A stretch of DNA of 64,000 nt, from the NCBI RefSeq assembly GCF_041435195.1, contig NZ_CP108106.1, positions 3,472,001-3,536,000 on the forward strand, given 5' to 3'. The DNA comes from Streptomyces sp. NBC_00224 (GTDB taxonomy: Bacteria; Actinomycetota; Actinomycetes; Streptomycetales; Streptomycetaceae). Below the pieces are notes generated by a model. The model was given only the letters and a program-made list of their open reading frames with translations, did not search any database and was not told the DNA's origin. Positions 1-8,255 of the stretch are shown here, piece after piece (position 1 is the first letter of the stretch; every line of letters begins with the position of its first letter). A program made the translations under genes and the position numbers.

Positions 1-1475
1 GCGTCGACGACGCCCAGGCCGTCCAGGGAGATCTCGGCGCCCGTCGAGTTGACCAGCTTGGCGTCGTACGAGGCGAACGCGTCGTCCCAGGTCGAGGCGT
101 CGGTACCGCGGTCGTCCGACGGCTCGACGACACAGCGCATCGGCAGCTCGAAGGCGCGCGCGAAGGCGAAGTCACGGGTGTCGTGCGCCGGGACGGCCAT
201 GATCGCGCCGGTGCCATAGCCCATCAGGACGTAGTCCGCGATGAAGACGGGGACCTGGTCGCCGCTGACCGGGTTGACCGCGTACGCGCCGGTGAAGACG
301 CCGGTCTTCTCCTTGGCGTCGGCCTGGCGCTCCACGTCGGACTTGGACGCGGCGAAGGCGCGGTACTTGGCGACGGCCTCGGCGGGGGTGGCGTGTCCGC
401 CGGTCCACACCTCGTGGGTGCCCTCGGGCCAGGCGGCCGGGACGATCGTGTCGACCAGCTCGTGCTCGGGCGCCAGCACCATGTAGGTGGCGCCGAACAG
501 GGTGTCCTGGCGGGTGGTGAAGACGGTGATCGCGTCGCCTTCGGAGCCCACCGGGAAGGCCACGCGCGCGCCCTCGGAGCGGCCGATCCAGTTGCGCTGC
601 TGCAGCTTGATGGCGTCCGGCCAGTCCAGCGCGTCCAGGTCGTCCAGCAGACGGTCCGCATAAGCGGTGATGCGCATGTTCCACTGGCGCAGCTTCGCCT
701 TGAAGACGGGGAAGTTGCCGCGCTCGGAGCGTCCGTCGGCGGTGACCTCCTCGTTGGCCAGTACGGTGCCCAGGCCCGGGCACCAGTTGACCGGCGCGTC
801 CGAGGCGTACGCCAGGCGGTAGCCGCCCAGGACCTCGGCGCGCTCGGCGGCGCTCAGCTCGCTCCACGCGCGCGTAGTGGGAGGCTGGCGCTCACCGCTC
901 TCGAACTGGGCGACCAGCTCGGAGATCGGACGGGCCTTCTGGGCGTCGGTGTCGTACCAGGAGTTGAAGATCTGGACGAAGATCCACTGGGTCCACTTGT
1001 AGTACTCCGGGTCGATCGTGGCGATCGACCGGCGCTTGTCGTGGCCCAGCCCCAGCCGGCGCAGCTGGCGCTTCATGTTGTCCATGGCGGCCTCGGTCGA
1101 CACCCGGGGGTGCGTGCCGGTGGCGACCGCGTGCTGCTCAGCCGGCAGGCCGAAGGCGTCGAAGCCCAGCGTGTGCAGCACGTTGTGGCCGGTCATGCGC
1201 TGGTGGCGGGCGAAGACGTCCGTGGCGATGTAGCCCAGCGGGTGGCCGACGTGCAGTCCCGCGCCCGAGGGATACGGGAACATGTCCATGATGAACTTCT
1301 TGGGCCGTGCGACCACGGCCGGGTCCCCGGCCAGGTCACCGCTGGGGTTCGGCGCCGCGTAGGTGCCGTCGGCGTCCCAGCAGTCCTGCCAGCGTGCCTC
1401 GATGTCGGCGGCCATGGCGGCCGTGTAGCGGTGCGGCGCTACCGGCTCTGCGGCAGCGGGGTTCGTCTCGCTCAT
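1..1475 (-). CDS. leuS: Leucyl-tRNA synthetase, 3' end missing
   Basis: Class I aminoacyl-tRNA synthetase that charges tRNA-Leu in the cytosol. About 491 codons are visible; the rest, including the KMSKS loop and anticodon domain, lies beyond the window start. The start is ATG at 1475 ([11 protein letters not shown]). The visible part has the [17 protein letters not shown] block that holds the HIGH-type signature, and then the editing (CP1) region with [15 protein letters not shown]. The length and motif order agree with a full-size bacterial-type LeuRS. The gene is preceded by a leucine leader peptide and an attenuator hairpin, so expression probably responds to leucyl-tRNA charging. Identification is firm; only the truncation limits it. 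Confidence 0.96.
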   Translation of the reverse strand, partial: MSETNPAAAEPVAPHRYTAAMAADIEARWQDCWDADGTYAAPNPSGDLAGDPAVVARPKKFIMDMFPYPSGAGLHVGHPLGYIATDVFARHQRMTGHNVLHTLGFDAFGLPAEQHAVATGTHPRVSTEAAMDNMKRQLRRLGLGHDKRRSIATIDPEYYKWTQWIFVQIFNSWYDTDAQKARPISELVAQFESGERQPPTTRAWSELSAAERAEVLGGYRLAYASDAPVNWCPGLGTVLANEEVTADGRSERGNFPVFKAKLRQWNMRITAYADRLLDDLDALDWPDAIKLQQRNWIGRSEGARVAFPVGSEGDAITVFTTRQDTLFGATYMVLAPEHELVDTIVPAAWPEGTHEVWTGGHATPAEAVAKYRAFAASKSDVERQADAKEKTGVFTGAYAVNPVSGDQVPVFIADYVLMGYGTGAIMAVPAHDTRDFAFARAFELPMRCVVEPSDDRGTDASTWDDAFASYDAKLVNSTGAEISLDGLGVVD

Positions 1476-1530
1476 GATCCTTAAAGCTCCATCGATCGTC
1501 TCTGCCAGCGGCTGCGACATTCACCAAACG

Positions 1531-1609
1531 AAAAAGCCCCTCGCACAGGAGGGGACGCCGCGCCGATTCCGACCGGCTCTCTTCATCGGTCGGGACTGAT
1601 CAGCGCGGC
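1531..1609 (-). promoter_or_regulatory. leuS transcription attenuator
   Basis: Three structures are visible. The terminator stem is CCCCTC/GAGGGG (1537-1542 with 1549-1554) followed on the minus strand by TTTTT (1531-1535). A preceding hairpin pairs CCGACCG with CGGTCGG (1569-1575 with 1587-1593). A longer-range stem pairs 1557-1563 with 1603-1609 (GCCGCGC/GCGCGGC) and overlaps the end of the leader ORF, so a ribosome stalled at the Leu codons or one that reaches the stop codon would leave different pairings. Exact switching is inferred. Confidence 0.75.
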
Positions 1610-1638
1610 TCGCTAAGCAGAAGGCGTACGGCACGCAT
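1600..1638 (-). CDS. leuL: Leucine leader peptide of leuS (12 aa)
   Basis: A 12-codon ORF reading MRAVRLLLSEPR, with three consecutive leucine codons (CTT CTG CTT), ends about 125 nt before the leuS start. It is followed by a hairpin and then a U-tailed terminator, the classic arrangement for ribosome-stalling attenuation. Attenuators upstream of leuS have been predicted in some Streptomyces (comparative work on actinobacterial amino-acid regulation), which I know of from memory. Translation of this ORF has not been shown here; the support is the Leu run and its position. Confidence 0.8.
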   Translation of the reverse strand: MRAVRLLLSEPR

Positions 1639-1864
1639 GGCGTCAGGGTACCGCAGGCCCCACACGGCCCGCACTGAGCGTTCACAAGGGCTCGCACCGA
1701 GCGTTCAAGAGGCGCCCCAACGAGCTCAGCCGACAGAGGTTACTCCGCGTACCGACCTCTTCTGACCTCTTCTGGGGCAACCAATCAAACGCCGTACCCC
1801 TTGGTAAGAGGCGACCTAGCATGCGGCCACGGGACCACTTTGCTGAACGTTTCGGAGTTGCCCC
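1639..1864. other. Divergent intergenic region
   Basis: No gene seen. It must hold the leuS promoter (minus strand) and the promoter of the plus-strand redox pair. A short direct repeat of GACCTCTTCTG lies near 1756-1774. The Shine-Dalgarno GGAG sits 9 nt before the ATG at 1865. Confidence 0.5.
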
Positions 1865-3232
1865 ATGAACCCTCACAGTCCCCGCTCCACCCCGACACTG
1901 AAAATCCCGTCCCTCAAGGGACGGGTGAAGGGAGGATCGTCCGGCGCGCTCCTGGTCGCCTCGACGGTGCTCATACCGGTGCTGGCCGCCACGACCGGCG
2001 GCGGCTTCCGTGCCGCGCTGGACTTCACCACCGGTGTCCTCTCGCTGGTCTGCCTGACGTCCTCGGTCGTCTGGGGCCTGCTCGCCACCGACCGGCTGCT
2101 GATGACGACGCGCCACCGGCTCGTCGCCCAGGCCGTGCACCGCGCGACCGCCGTGTCCTCGATCGGCTTCCTCCTGGTGCACGTCACCGTCAAGATCGCG
2201 GTCGGCCATGTGGGCCTGCTCGGCGCCCTGGTGCCCTTCGGGCTCGGCGTCACCGGCTCGGACGGCCTGATCGGCCTCGGCTCGCTCGCCGCCGTCCTCA
2301 TGGTCGTCACGGCCGCCACCGGCGCCCTGCGCAGCGCCTTCGCCAACCCCGACCGCGTCGCCGGCCACTGGCGCTCGGTGCACATGCTGGCCTACCCGGC
2401 CTGGTGCTTCGCGCTGGTCCACGGCCTGTTCGCGGGCCGTCAGGCGGCCGGCTGGGTCGTCACGCTGTACAGCCTCTCGCTGGCCGGTGTGGCCGGCGCC
2501 CTGGTCGTACGCTCGCTGCCGCGCCCGGTGCGCCGTCGCATCACCCGGCGACTGGCGCCGCTCCTCGCGCGCGTGGAGGCGGCCCAGGCGGTCGCCCCGG
2601 ACGCCTCGACCCCCCAGCCGCACCCGGCTGACCCCGCCTCGCCGCGCTATGAGGCGCCCGCGCCGCACCCGTACCCGACGGACGCGTTCGCGACCGACCG
2701 CTTCACCGCCGAGCGCGAACCGGCCGACCCGCTCGCGGCCGACCCGTACGAACCGCAGGAGCTCTACGGGACCGAGCAGCCGCGTGCCGTGCCCGGGGCC
2801 GCCCCGGCGCCCGGCATCTCGGCCGCCTACCGCGCGGTCTCCCTGGCCCCCGCACCGCCCCAGTACGCCCCGAGCTGGCCGACGCCCACCCCGCGTCCGC
2901 CGGAGAACATGCCGCTCCAGGAGAGCGGCTTCGCGGACCTCGGCGGCACCGACCTCGGCGGCGCGGCCTACAGCAGCACGGGTTACAGCAGCACGGACTA
3001 CAGCGGCGCCGACTTCGGCGGCGCGGACTTCGGCGGCGCGGACTTCGGCGGCTTCGACGAGACCGCACCGCTGCCCACCGTCCCCTACGGGGACAACGGC
3101 GCCGACTTCGAGACCCCGGGACCGCTCCCCGGGCCCGGCGCGCCGCGGCCCGAACCCTCCCCCCAGCCCAGCCCGTTCCACCAGCCCGTCGCCGGTGAGC
3201 CCTGGCACACCCCCGCAGGAGACCGCCCGTGA
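1865..3232 (+). CDS. Heme-b type (ferric reductase-like) membrane protein with repetitive tail
   Basis: A 455-aa integral membrane protein, probably a b-type cytochrome. About six membrane segments occupy residues 20-215. Two histidine pairs have the spacing expected of bis-His b-heme ligands in ferric-reductase-like domains: VH-x12/13-VH around residues 95-110, and VHMLAYPAWCFALVH around 175-190. The C-terminal half is proline/alanine-rich and acidic, with a run of (Y/D)SS/ADFGG repeats near residues 355-400; it is probably cytosolic and disordered. The next gene starts inside its stop codon (GTGA), so the two are translationally coupled. I infer that it accepts electrons from that flavoprotein. 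Substrate unknown. Confidence 0.7.
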   Translation: MNPHSPRSTPTLKIPSLKGRVKGGSSGALLVASTVLIPVLAATTGGGFRAALDFTTGVLSLVCLTSSVVWGLLATDRLLMTTRHRLVAQAVHRATAVSSIGFLLVHVTVKIAVGHVGLLGALVPFGLGVTGSDGLIGLGSLAAVLMVVTAATGALRSAFANPDRVAGHWRSVHMLAYPAWCFALVHGLFAGRQAAGWVVTLYSLSLAGVAGALVVRSLPRPVRRRITRRLAPLLARVEAAQAVAPDASTPQPHPADPASPRYEAPAPHPYPTDAFATDRFTAEREPADPLAADPYEPQELYGTEQPRAVPGAAPAPGISAAYRAVSLAPAPPQYAPSWPTPTPRPPENMPLQESGFADLGGTDLGGAAYSSTGYSSTDYSGADFGGADFGGADFGGFDETAPLPTVPYGDNGADFETPGPLPGPGAPRPEPSPQPSPFHQPVAGEPWHTPAGDRP

Positions 3233-4797
3233 ACGCGCCACTGCCCGACGTCCCCGAGGTGCGGGTCGTCGGACTCCCGCAACTGACGGCGGGGTTCGAC
3301 CTCGTCGAGCGCCTCGGCCTCGACATGCACCTGAAGGTGCACGGGCCGCTGGAGCCGGTGCCCGGCGAGCAGCTGGCCCAGCTCGCCGAGGACATCTCGC
3401 TCAACGGGCGCGGCGGCGCCGGGTTCCCGTTCGCCCGCAAACTGCGGGCGGTCGCCAAGTCCGCGATACGCCGGGGGGTGCGCCCGGTCGTCGTGGTCAA
3501 CGCGAGCGAGGGAGAGCCCGCCTGCCGCAAGGACACGGTCCTGGTGAACCGCGCCCCCCATCTGGTCCTGGACGGCGCTCTGCTGGCCGCTGAGGCCCTC
3601 GGCGCCCGCACCCTGGTCGTCGCCGTCACCCGGGACTCCACGGAGGCCTCGATCCGCGCGGCCTTCGCCGAGCGGGGTCTGGCCGACCGGCGCGGGACCG
3701 CGCTCCGCGCGCGCGTGGTGCGCACTCCGGAGCGGATGATCTCCGGCGAGGCCTCGTCAGTGATCCGGGCGGCGGGCGGCGGGCCCGCGATGCCGCCGGG
3801 GCGCAAGGTACGCGCCTCGGACACCGGCATCGGGGGCGCACCCACGCTGCTGTCCAACGCGGAGACCTACGCGCAGCTCGCCGTGGCCGCCCGGGTCGGC
3901 CCGCGCCGCTACAGCCACTCCGGGCTGCCCACCGAGCCCGGCACGGTCCTGCTGACGCTCTCCGGGGCGGTGGCCCGCCCGATGGTGGTGGAGGTGCCGA
4001 CGGGCGTACCGCTGCGGTACGTGCTCCAGCTGGCCGGGGCGCCGCCGGTGCCGCAGGGCGTGCTGACCGGCGGCTACCACGGGAGCTGGCTGGACGCGGC
4101 CGCCGCGCACGACGCGGTCATCTCGCGGGAGTCGCTCGCCGCGTTCGGCGGGGCGCTCGGCGCCGGCGCGATCCTGCCCATCGGGCCGGAGACCTGTCCG
4201 CTGGGCGAGGCACTGCGCATCGCCAACTGGCTGGCGGCCGAGACGTCGGGCCAGTGCGGCCCGTGCCGGCTCGGTCTGCCGGCCGCCGCGGGCGGCCTCG
4301 CGGACGTCATGAACGGCGGCGGCCCGGCCGCCCTGGAGGCGCTGCGCGAGGTGACGGGCGCGGTCAAGGGGCGCGGTGCCTGCAAGCACCCGGACGGCTC
4401 GGCCCGCTTCCTGGCGTCCACCATCAACGCGTTCACCGACGATCTGGCGGCGCACGTCCTGGGCGGCGGATGCGGCCGCCCCACGCTGGGCCTGCTGCCG
4501 CTGCCGGGCGACGGCTACCAGGAGGAGGGCATCCCCAGTGGCGAGAAGGTGCTGGTCGACTGGACGCTGTGCGAGGGGCACGGGCTGTGCGCGGATCTCA
4601 TCCCGGAGCTGATCCGGCTGGGCGCCGACGGCTACCCGGCGGTGGCCGACGCGACCGTCCCGATGCATCTGCGGGGGCGCTCGCAGCGAGCGGTGCGCCG
4701 GTGCCCCGCGCTGGCGCTGCGGATCGAAGGGGCGCCCGCCGAACTGCCCGCGCTGACCGCCCCGGCCCGCAAGGCCCTGGGAAGCGGCCGCGGTTGA
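3229..4797 (+). CDS. NuoF-like NADH-oxidising flavoprotein fused to a ferredoxin domain
   Basis: A 522-aa protein related to the 51-kDa subunit of NADH dehydrogenase. The N-terminal part has GRGGAGFPFARKL and NASEGEPACRKD, matching the FMN/NADH-binding segments. SGQCGPCRLG near residues 340-349 plus a later Cys in GACKHPDG give the [4Fe-4S] (N3-type) ligands. After a linker, residues about 430-510 form a small ferredoxin with CEGHGLC and a final RCP, three cysteines in all, as in [3Fe-4S] ferredoxins. The GTG start overlaps the previous stop and GGAG lies just upstream. It is not part of a nuo operon; with the upstream heme-b protein it probably makes an NAD(P)H-to-membrane electron path. A GC-rich bidirectional terminator follows. 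Confidence 0.75.
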   Translation: MNAPLPDVPEVRVVGLPQLTAGFDLVERLGLDMHLKVHGPLEPVPGEQLAQLAEDISLNGRGGAGFPFARKLRAVAKSAIRRGVRPVVVVNASEGEPACRKDTVLVNRAPHLVLDGALLAAEALGARTLVVAVTRDSTEASIRAAFAERGLADRRGTALRARVVRTPERMISGEASSVIRAAGGGPAMPPGRKVRASDTGIGGAPTLLSNAETYAQLAVAARVGPRRYSHSGLPTEPGTVLLTLSGAVARPMVVEVPTGVPLRYVLQLAGAPPVPQGVLTGGYHGSWLDAAAAHDAVISRESLAAFGGALGAGAILPIGPETCPLGEALRIANWLAAETSGQCGPCRLGLPAAAGGLADVMNGGGPAALEALREVTGAVKGRGACKHPDGSARFLASTINAFTDDLAAHVLGGGCGRPTLGLLPLPGDGYQEEGIPSGEKVLVDWTLCEGHGLCADLIPELIRLGADGYPAVADATVPMHLRGRSQRAVRRCPALALRIEGAPAELPALTAPARKALGSGRG

Positions 4798-4816
4798 CCC
4801 GCTGAGCCGTAACGAC

Positions 4817-4853
4817 AAGAAGGCGGCCACCCGGATCGGGTGGCCGCCTTCTT
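4817..4853. terminator. Bidirectional intrinsic terminator
   Basis: Perfect 16-bp stem (4817-4832 with 4838-4853, loop GGATC) beginning AAGAAGGCGG and ending CCGCCTTCTT. It lies between the plus-strand flavoprotein and the minus-strand tRNA, and can serve both. Confidence 0.9.
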
Positions 4854-4858
4854 TACTG

Positions 4859-4931
4859 TGGAGCTAAGGAGAATTGAACTCCTGACCTCCTGCATGCCAT
4901 GCAGGCGCTCTACCAACTGAGCTATAGCCCC
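4859..4931 (-). tRNA. tRNA-Ala (anticodon GGC), copy 1
   Basis: A 73-nt cloverleaf starting GGGGCTATAGCTCAG and ending TTAGCTCCA. The anticodon stem CCTGC/GCAGG encloses loop ATGGCAT, which gives anticodon GGC. The acceptor stem has the G3:U70 wobble pair and A73, the identity elements for alanyl-tRNA synthetase. CCA is not encoded. It is identical in sequence to the copy at 9286-9358. Confidence 0.97.
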
Positions 4932-5048
4932 TTGTTCTGTTTTCCGCCCGGTTTCCCCTGGCGACATCGAGAACATTACACGGTCCCCCCGGCACTCCAC
5001 CAAATCGGTTGCCGTTCTGTACGGACAGGGCCGGTAACGTCCCCTTTC

Positions 5049-6275
5049 GTGACCGTGAACGTCCTCGCGCACACCGCCGCCCGTCTCACCCCCGTCCGCC
5101 GCCCCGTGGCGCTTGCCGCCGCGGCCTGTCTGATCTCTTTCGCCACCTTTTGGGTCGCCCAGCGGGCCGCCGGTGTCTCGATGATCGACCTGATGGTCTA
5201 CCGGGCGGAGGGAGGGGCCGTACGGGCCGGGGCGGACCTGTACGCGATGCGCGCCACGCGCGCGCGGCTGCCCACCACCTACCCGCCGTTCGCCGCGCTG
5301 CTGTTCACACCGCTGACGCTGCTGGGCGTGCCCGAGATGCGCACGCTCGCCACGGCTGCGAACCTCGCCCTCCTTGTCGCGCTCGCCCACCTTTCGCTGC
5401 GGCTCGCGGGACGGGGGCGGCCGGGGGCCGCGCTGTGGGTGGCGGCGCTCACGGTGTGGTGCGAGCCGGTGTGGACGACCCTGCGCTATGGCCAGATCAA
5501 TCTGCTGCTCGCGGTCGCCGTCCTGTGGGACCTGACCCGGCGGGCCGGCCACCGGGGGGCGGGCGCGGGCATCGGCCTCGCGGCCGCGGTGAAGCTCACG
5601 CCCGCGCTGTTCGCACTCTTCCTGCTGCTCACCGGTCTCGTACGCGCGCGTGGAGCGGGCTGGAACCAGTGGCTGCGGCAGGCGGCGACGGCGCTGGCGG
5701 TGTTCGCCGGGGCGACGCTGGCGGCCGCTCTCGTGCTGCCCGCCGACTCGCGCCGCTTCTGGACGTCGACGGTGTTCGAGACGAGCCGGGTCGGCCTCGC
5801 CGAGGACACCGCCAACCAGTCGCTGCGCGGTGTGCTGGCCCGGCTGCTGCACACCGGCGACCCGGGGTCCTGGTGGACGGCCGCCGCGGCCCTCACGGCG
5901 GCGCTGGGACTGTATGCGGCGGTACGGGCCGAGCTGCGCGGGGAGCGGGCCCGGGCGGTGCTGTGCTGCGCGGCCACGGCGCTCCTGGTGAGCCCGGTCT
6001 CCTGGTCGCACCACTGGGTGTGGTGCGTGCCCGGGCTCGTGCTGCTCGGGGCCCACCGGATCCGCGGGGCCGTCGCCGCCGCCCTGGTCTTCGGCTCGTA
6101 CGCCCTGTGGTGGGTGCCGCACGGGGCGGGCCGCCCCGAACTGGCCCAGAACGGGCTGCAGATGGCGCTCTCGGCGCTCTACCCGCTGGCCGGGGCCGCC
6201 TTCGTGGCGGCGGTGGCGCTCGGGCCGCGGGGCGGGGCGCCGCTCAGGCCGTGGCGAACGAGTAGAACCTCTTGA
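5049..6275 (+). CDS. GT87/DUF2029 polyprenyl-phosphate-mannose-type glycosyltransferase
   Basis: A 408-aa multi-pass membrane protein of the GT-C fold, like actinobacterial alpha-mannosyltransferases that use polyprenyl-phosphate mannose. Near the N-terminus are an Asp-containing loop (MIDLMVYRAEGGAVRAG) and the TYPPFAALL motif typical of DUF2029, followed by about eight more membrane segments. The open frame extends back through the tRNA gene, so the annotated start is GTG at 5049 (or GTG at 5055); neither has a clear ribosome site. Its 3' end overlaps the convergent zinc-ribbon gene by about 30 bp. The acceptor (lipoglycan, phospholipid mannoside or protein) cannot be told from sequence. 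Confidence 0.75.
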   Translation: MTVNVLAHTAARLTPVRRPVALAAAACLISFATFWVAQRAAGVSMIDLMVYRAEGGAVRAGADLYAMRATRARLPTTYPPFAALLFTPLTLLGVPEMRTLATAANLALLVALAHLSLRLAGRGRPGAALWVAALTVWCEPVWTTLRYGQINLLLAVAVLWDLTRRAGHRGAGAGIGLAAAVKLTPALFALFLLLTGLVRARGAGWNQWLRQAATALAVFAGATLAAALVLPADSRRFWTSTVFETSRVGLAEDTANQSLRGVLARLLHTGDPGSWWTAAAALTAALGLYAAVRAELRGERARAVLCCAATALLVSPVSWSHHWVWCVPGLVLLGAHRIRGAVAAALVFGSYALWWVPHGAGRPELAQNGLQMALSALYPLAGAAFVAAVALGPRGGAPLRPWRTSRTS

Positions 6276-6477
6276 GGGTGCAGTGCGCCTCCAGGAGGCG
6301 GCCGTAGATCGGCTCCCCCTCCAGCTCCCGGTAGGTCTCGATGGGGTCGCCTTTTATGATCAGCGCCCGCGCGCATTCCTCGCACCAGTACTGGTAGTCG
6401 GCGTTGACCGGTTCCATGTCCCGGACGATCGGCGTACCGCTGCCGCACCAGTCGCACTTCCGCCTGTGTGCACCCAT
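6244..6477 (-). CDS. Small zinc-ribbon-like protein
   Basis: A 77-aa protein starting MGAHRRKCDWCGSG, with CDWC and CEEC pairs that would bind one zinc ion, followed by a short helical tail ending KRFYSFATA. The ATG has GGAG five bases upstream and lies 1 nt after the stop of the preceding small gene, so the two are probably co-translated. Its 3' end overlaps the convergent glycosyltransferase gene. Function unknown; conserved-hypothetical style. Confidence 0.7.
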   Translation of the reverse strand: MGAHRRKCDWCGSGTPIVRDMEPVNADYQYWCEECARALIIKGDPIETYRELEGEPIYGRLLEAHCTLKRFYSFATA

Positions 6478-6478
6478 C

Positions 6479-6640
6479 TCAGCTCCAGCTGTGGCCGCAG
6501 GCCGTGCACACGTAGGAGACGTCCCCGCTGTCGCCGAGCATCTGCGCCACACGGGAAGAACCGCAGGAAGGGCAGCTGATCCGGGTCGCTGTCCGCGGCG
6601 CACCGGACAGGTCCGGGACGTCTTCGCGGCTCGCAGGCAT
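6479..6640 (-). CDS. Small zinc-ribbon protein
   Basis: A 53-aa protein (MPASREDVPDLSG...) with CPSC and CTAC knuckles in a GSSRVAQMLG...YVCTACGHSW context, a rubredoxin/zinc-ribbon type fold. An upstream ATG at 6697 would add 19 residues, but the ATG at 6640 has a much better ribosome site (GGGAGGGAG six bases upstream), so I use it. It is coupled to the next small zinc-binding gene. Function unknown. Confidence 0.65.
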   Translation of the reverse strand: MPASREDVPDLSGAPRTATRISCPSCGSSRVAQMLGDSGDVSYVCTACGHSWS

Positions 6641-6712
6641 CGCGGTCTCCCTCCCGTTCGGTCCGTCGTCCCCCTCCGGCCGTCCCGATTCTGCCATGGT
6701 CGCGCAAGAGGG

Positions 6713-8161
6713 TCAGCGGCGTCGTGATAGGAGACCCGTCAGCGCCCCCACCAGGGCCGCTCCGGCCAGCGCCAGAGAGCACACCCACAGCGCGCCGCCG
6801 GAGGTGTGCGCCCCCGCCGTGAGCCGGTTCAGGAAGAGCGTGCCGAAGGCGGCGACCCCGATCAGCTGGCCCAGCTGGTTCACGGTGGCGAGCAGCCCGC
6901 TGGCGTCCGCCGCGTCCTCGGGCCGTACACCCGCGAGCGCGCCCGCGAAGGTGGGGCTGAAGGCCAGCGCCAGACCGGCGCCGACACCGGCGTACGTCAC
7001 GTAGACGGTGAGCCCGCCGGTGCCGCCGCCGCGCTGCAGCAGGCCGGTGGCCAGGGTGGACACCGCGGTCAGCGCGAACCCGCCCGGCACCAGCGCCCGT
7101 TGCCAGCGCGCGGGCCAGCGCCGCCAGGTCAGCCCGACCGTGCCGAAGACCACGGCGGTCGGCGCGAAGGTCAGCCCCGCGCGCAGGGCGCTGTAGCCGA
7201 GGCCGCCCTGGATGTGCAGGGTGAGGGTGAACAGGAAGCCCGCGTTGATGGCCATCACCACGGCGATCCGGACGACCGCGAGGCCCATGCCGGGCAGGCG
7301 CAGCACCCTGGGCGCGATCAGCGGGGCGCCACCGCGCCGGGCGAGCCGCGACTCGTACGCCCAGAACGCGGCGAACAGCAGCGCGCTCGACCCCAGCGAC
7401 AGCCAGGCCCACAGCGGCCAGCCCTCCTCCTGGCCGAGCACCAGGGGCACCGTGAGCAGCGAGACGGAGGCGCCGAGCAGCACCAGGCCGGGCAGGTCGA
7501 GGTCGCGCACCCAGCGGGCCGCGCCGCGGTGCTCGCGCCGCTCCCCGGGCAGATGGCGCACGCCGAGCGCCAGCAGGACGAGCCCGATGGGCACGTTGAC
7601 CAGGAACACCGGCCGCCAGCTGGTGCCGAAGAGGTCGGCGCTGACCAGGATGCCGCCCAGGACCTGCCCGGCGGCGGCGCCGGTGGCGAGCACGGCGGAG
7701 TAGACCCCGAGGGCACGCACGCGTGCCTCTCCGGTGAAGTTGCGCTGGATGAGGCTGAGCACCTGCGGGATCATCAGCGCCGATCCGGCGCCCTGCACCA
7801 GCCGGAAGGCGATCAGCTGGCCGGCCGTCCCGGCCAGGCCGCAGGCGAGGGAGGCGGCCGTGAAGACGGCGAGGCCGGCCAGGTAGAGCCGGCGCTGCCC
7901 GAGCAGGTCGCCCAGGCGCGCCCCGGTGATGAGCAGCACGGCGTACGCGATGGTGTAACCGGCGACGACCAGCTGCAACGCGGAGCCGGAGGCGTTCAGT
8001 TCGGTACGGATGGTGGGGGCGGCGACGTTGACGATGAAGACGTCGAGGAGCGCCATGAACTGCGCCGCGAGCACGATCGCGAGCAGCAGCGGCGGCCGGT
8101 TGTCAGTGGCACGGTCTTTACTGAGTAAGGGACTTGGGCCCGTGGGAAGCGCGGTGGTCAT
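6713..8161 (-). CDS. MFS drug-type exporter, 14-TM (DHA2 / EmrB-QacA)
   Basis: A 482-aa major-facilitator transporter of the drug:H+ antiporter type. It opens with cytosolic MTTALPTG, then membrane segment 1 LLLAIVLAAQFMALLDVFIV, and the motif-A loop GARLGDLLGQRRLY between segments 2 and 3. Segment 5 carries a GxxxGPxxGG-like stretch (AAAGQVLGGILV). Length fits the 14-helix subfamily. The start is ATG at 8161, since longer readings run into the divergent promoter. It is divergent from an MmyB-type regulator 94 bp away, the usual arrangement for locally regulated exporters. Substrate unknown. Confidence 0.85.
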   Translation of the reverse strand: MTTALPTGPSPLLSKDRATDNRPPLLLAIVLAAQFMALLDVFIVNVAAPTIRTELNASGSALQLVVAGYTIAYAVLLITGARLGDLLGQRRLYLAGLAVFTAASLACGLAGTAGQLIAFRLVQGAGSALMIPQVLSLIQRNFTGEARVRALGVYSAVLATGAAAGQVLGGILVSADLFGTSWRPVFLVNVPIGLVLLALGVRHLPGERREHRGAARWVRDLDLPGLVLLGASVSLLTVPLVLGQEEGWPLWAWLSLGSSALLFAAFWAYESRLARRGGAPLIAPRVLRLPGMGLAVVRIAVVMAINAGFLFTLTLHIQGGLGYSALRAGLTFAPTAVVFGTVGLTWRRWPARWQRALVPGGFALTAVSTLATGLLQRGGGTGGLTVYVTYAGVGAGLALAFSPTFAGALAGVRPEDAADASGLLATVNQLGQLIGVAAFGTLFLNRLTAGAHTSGGALWVCSLALAGAALVGALTGLLSRRR

Positions 8162-8255
8162 GGCAGCCAGCCTGACCCCGCTCGGATACGGGTAACGAGA
8201 GCCCGCTGATGCTGGTACTGACAGCACCTGGCAGCGGCGGGCGACGGGACCGACG
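8162..8255. promoter_or_regulatory. Divergent promoter and possible operator
   Basis: 94-bp region between exporter and regulator. TGCTG-N7-CAGCA (8210-8226) is an imperfectly extended dyad that could be the regulator's binding site. This is a position-based guess. Confidence 0.35.

Noticed and set aside
1531..1609. T-box riboswitch upstream of leuS
   Set aside because: No T-box core or specifier loop is visible, whereas a leader peptide with three Leu codons is.
4899..5048. N-terminal extension of the GT87 protein
   Set aside because: It would translate through the tRNA-Ala gene; the conserved protein begins near 5049.
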